Source of the DNA: Buddleja alternifolia
Taxonomy: Eukaryota; Streptophyta; Magnoliopsida; Lamiales; Scrophulariaceae
NCBI GenBank assembly: GCA_019426215.1
Contig: CM033399.1
Span: 31,815,022-31,879,021 of the forward strand
Direction of reading: 5' to 3'
DNA: 64,000 nt
Positions within the stretch are counted from its first letter, which is position 1. Every line of letters begins with the position of its first letter. This document shows positions 61,295 through 64,000 of this stretch, piece by piece. Position numbers and translations under genes: made by a program. A model generated the notes under the pieces. It was given only the letters and a program-made list of their open reading frames with translations, made no database searches and was not told the origin of the DNA.

Positions 61295-61974
61295 ATTTAG
61301 GTCATACAATTTTGATATCAAATCAGCTACGTAACCTTTTATTTTTTTTCTAGATAATCGGTTATATGTATCAATTACATCATGGACGTGAACCACCAAT
61401 CAACATGTAGCACTAATACTAATTTACAACAACTACCAATAAAGTAGAAAAAGACTAACACATAAGTAGAAATAAAACCCAAGATCTCTAATATCTTGGG
61501 GCATCAATTTCGCCAGTAGTACTAGGCCTCATCTACAATCAGTCGTTGTGATTTTATAAATATGTTTTTTTGTGATTTTCATAAATTTTCTTAATTATTT
61601 TCTGAATTTTATTGAATCTCAAATTTAAAATTCTGTTGAATTTCAAATTTATTTTTTTTATTTCTGAATTTTTATGGATTTCTTTTTATTTTCAGAAATT
61701 TTATAATTAATTATGATGTCTTTATGATTTTTTTCATAATTTTAATATTTAATTCTAATTTGTTTGATCCAATGGCTGAGATTAAATGAGAATAAAGATA
61801 AGGTTTATTAAAACTAGGGGTATAACGGTCATACAATACAAAAAAGTAACGCTGTTAGTGTGCACTAAAGGAAAGGGAGAGTGTGCAAACTAAATAATAA
61901 CACAGTGCTATATAAGGCAATATTTGGCTATATTTTCAACGTAAATGAATTTCGTGCAATTTTCGTATTTCACA
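61295..61974. other. Intergenic, no gene seen
   Basis: AT-rich, with short TTTC/AATTT-rich repetition at 61590-61700. No gene. Confidence 0.5.
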
Positions 61975-63144
61975 GGGTTATGTTATGCAATTTTCCCTCA
62001 TAAAATTATATACTACCTGTTTTACCCTTAAATTTTATTTCTTTTCTATTTTTTTACTTTTTCTTTCATTCCTTTCTTCTTTTTATTAAATAGAAAAAAG
62101 AAAGAAATAGAAACTTAACTTGTAAATTTTTTTATTTAACGATAATTCTAATAATAATATTTTTTAATTAAAAAAATAGTTATAACAAATAATATACTAA
62201 GCTTATTTTAAATAAACTTTTAAACATCTGGTTTTTCAGTTATCTTTTTGTAATTCTCGAATTATATTTTTAATATTCAAATAATCTTTTAATAAATTAA
62301 TAGTGCTTTATTTTATTTTATATTCTTATTAATAACAAAAAGTTTATACCTTTTTATTGACTATTACAAATAAATAAAAAATAAAAATTTAAATAATAAT
62401 TTTTCTTTAATCTGTTTGCTCACAGAGCCATATATGACTATGGAGTAGATGGCGTCATTAGGAAATAAAGAGGTTCTACATATTATTTTGATAACTGAGG
62501 TATCTCATATTTGTGTCCATTGTCATATTAGATTTTTCAAATCATAATTTTTTCGCTAGTGAATGTTTAAATTTTTTTTATATTTATTTGGTTTCTTGTT
62601 CGCCTTCTTCTACTTAAAACAAAAAAGAGACAAATTGGCTAAATAGAGCGGGAGTTTGAAATTAAAAAGAAATTATTCTTTCAATTTTTAGATTTTCATT
62701 TATAAGCAATAATGTAAAACTATAAAGATACCATTTTTAAAAACACTACTAATTTGTTAGAACTTGTTTGGAACATTAAAAATATAATTCAAGAACCACA
62801 TAATGATAATTGTGAAACCAAATATTTTAGCTTATTGAAATAAGTTTAATACATTATTTGTTATACCTATTTCTTAACTAAAAATAATTAATCATTCGGA
62901 TTATTTGTAAATAAGAATTTTCATGAGCTTAATTCTATTTCTTTCTTTTTCGATCGATTTAATAAGAAAAAGGAAAAAAAATTAAAAGAAAAGTAATAAA
63001 TAGTCAAAAAAAGAAAAATTAAGGGTAAAATAGGTGTCATATAAAAAAATTCATACATATGGGAGGTGGATGCCGAAATTTAATACATAAAGGAGGTCTT
63101 TGCCAAAGTGCAATACCTCAGGGGAGGTGGATGCAAATAACCCT
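61975..63144. mobile_element. Inverted-repeat DNA element of about 1.17 kb
   Basis: The left arm (AGGGTTATGTTATGCAATTT..., TACCTGTTTTACCCTTAA, then TTTCTTTTCT-rich DNA) and the reverse complement of the right arm (AGGGTTATTTGCATCCACC..., CACCTATTTTACCCTTAA) match in order over well over 100 bp. The right arm carries an internal duplication of GGGAGGTGGATGC. The interior is AT-rich without coding potential. A target duplication is not clear. Confidence 0.55.
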
Positions 63145-64000
63145 ATTTTTAGTTAACAAGACAATTAAAAAAAAAAACTTGAATCGTAAACAACTCTAAT
63201 TTTTCTTACTTCTTTTATCTTTTCTTCTAAATTTATTAAGCTTGGGATTAATAAGCACTTGTCCAAAACCTATAAATAATTATTGATAAGGAAAAATATA
63301 CAAGACATTAATAAATCCACACATGAGAAAAGTCGAACATCACTCTATTACTTAGAATTTATCCACCTTAAGGTATACATACAATGATATTATTAGTGTT
63401 AATAATGATTACTTTATATTATATAGTAAATGTATGTATTCTAAGTTAATCATGTCATATTTACAATTAAACCATCTATTAGCTTTTAAGTTCTCGAGAA
63501 CTAATTGACTAATACTAATTAGCTTTTAATCACGACATTATGAGCTCAATGTGCCCATTATTTGGTGTACCCTCTAATTGACCGTGTAATTCGCTTGATA
63601 TTGACTCTTCTTGTGACCACGGCAGCGACTGAAAGGTTCTCCTTGCCATGTAATTAGTGAAAAATAGACTGAGAAACAAAATTGAACATAAACTCCATCA
63701 CAAATGAATTTTATGATGTACATTATCGTTGTTTACAACTTCCATAAACTTTTTAAAAATGACTTATACATTTTGAAATTATTGTAAGTTTGTTGAAAGT
63801 TAATTTTATTTTTTCTTACACGTAATAGTTGTTATTTTACTTATTTAATAAAACTAAATAAGTTTAAGTATATACATATAACTATTGTTTAAAAAAAATT
63901 GAACGTTAACTCTGCCCCCAAACATTCATTCCTGGATCTGTCCCTGCCCGAGTGGCCTCGGAAGTTAAGGGCTTGATGGCAATAGGGGCTTCATTAAATT
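63145..64000. other. Intergenic, no gene seen
   Basis: AT-rich. Near the right edge, TGGATCTGTCCCTG (about 63933-63946) after a C-rich stretch resembles the hAT MITE end at 38431-38444 and may be a further degraded copy. No gene. Confidence 0.45.

Overview
This is nuclear DNA of a flowering plant. The evidence is spliced genes with GT-AG introns, an AT-rich background, TATAAATA promoters, a plant-specific extra-large G protein, a CC-NB-ARC-LRR resistance protein and plant LTR retrotransposons. A eudicot is most likely, perhaps an asterid, but the sequence alone does not fix the species. Four host loci are visible. Most of the rest is transposon DNA in layers.

Layout. 1-1014: 5' end of a minus-strand Gypsy element (leader, primer site, LTR). 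1015-5340: intergenic, with two inverted-repeat DNA elements and a 22-bp tandem array. 5340-12550: complete XLG3-like gene, 8 coding exons, about 855 residues. 12849-13412: two tRNA-derived SINE copies. 14092-24405: Gypsy/Tat-type retrotransposon with a perfect 5-bp target duplication; it has a second, spliced gene on the opposite strand and two apparent introns inside its integrase. 24411-28178: intergenic repeats. 28251-33356: Copia element inserted inside a truncated 5S rRNA-like sequence. 37634-40815: three-exon membrane transporter of the FUSC/aromatic-acid exporter type, with a hAT MITE in intron 1. 41753-42972: a third SINE and a nested pair of inverted-repeat elements. 43597-44592: cytosolic sulfotransferase with a nonsense codon in its C-terminal PAPS-binding motif. 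44639-50903: very young Copia element inserted 46 bp upstream of the sulfotransferase start, at what looks like its TATA box. 51872-53110: second copy of an inverted-repeat element. 56122-58887: intact single-exon RPM1-like NLR. 59048-63144: repeats, including an apparent 1.4-kb solo LTR and a 1.2-kb inverted-repeat element.

The host genes do not form a pathway: one is a signalling G protein, one a transporter, one a (probably dead) sulfotransferase and one an immune receptor. The most unusual system is the Gypsy element at 14092-24405. Its antisense gene has a TATA box, two introns and an exon sum that is an exact multiple of three (729 codons). Its sense pol is interrupted by two GT-AG segments whose removal restores the integrase reading frame exactly. 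One of them is flanked by a duplicated AGGT-containing block, the expected footprint of intron gain by segmental duplication.

All exon boundaries, repeat limits and divergence counts were read by eye; no alignment or database search was run.
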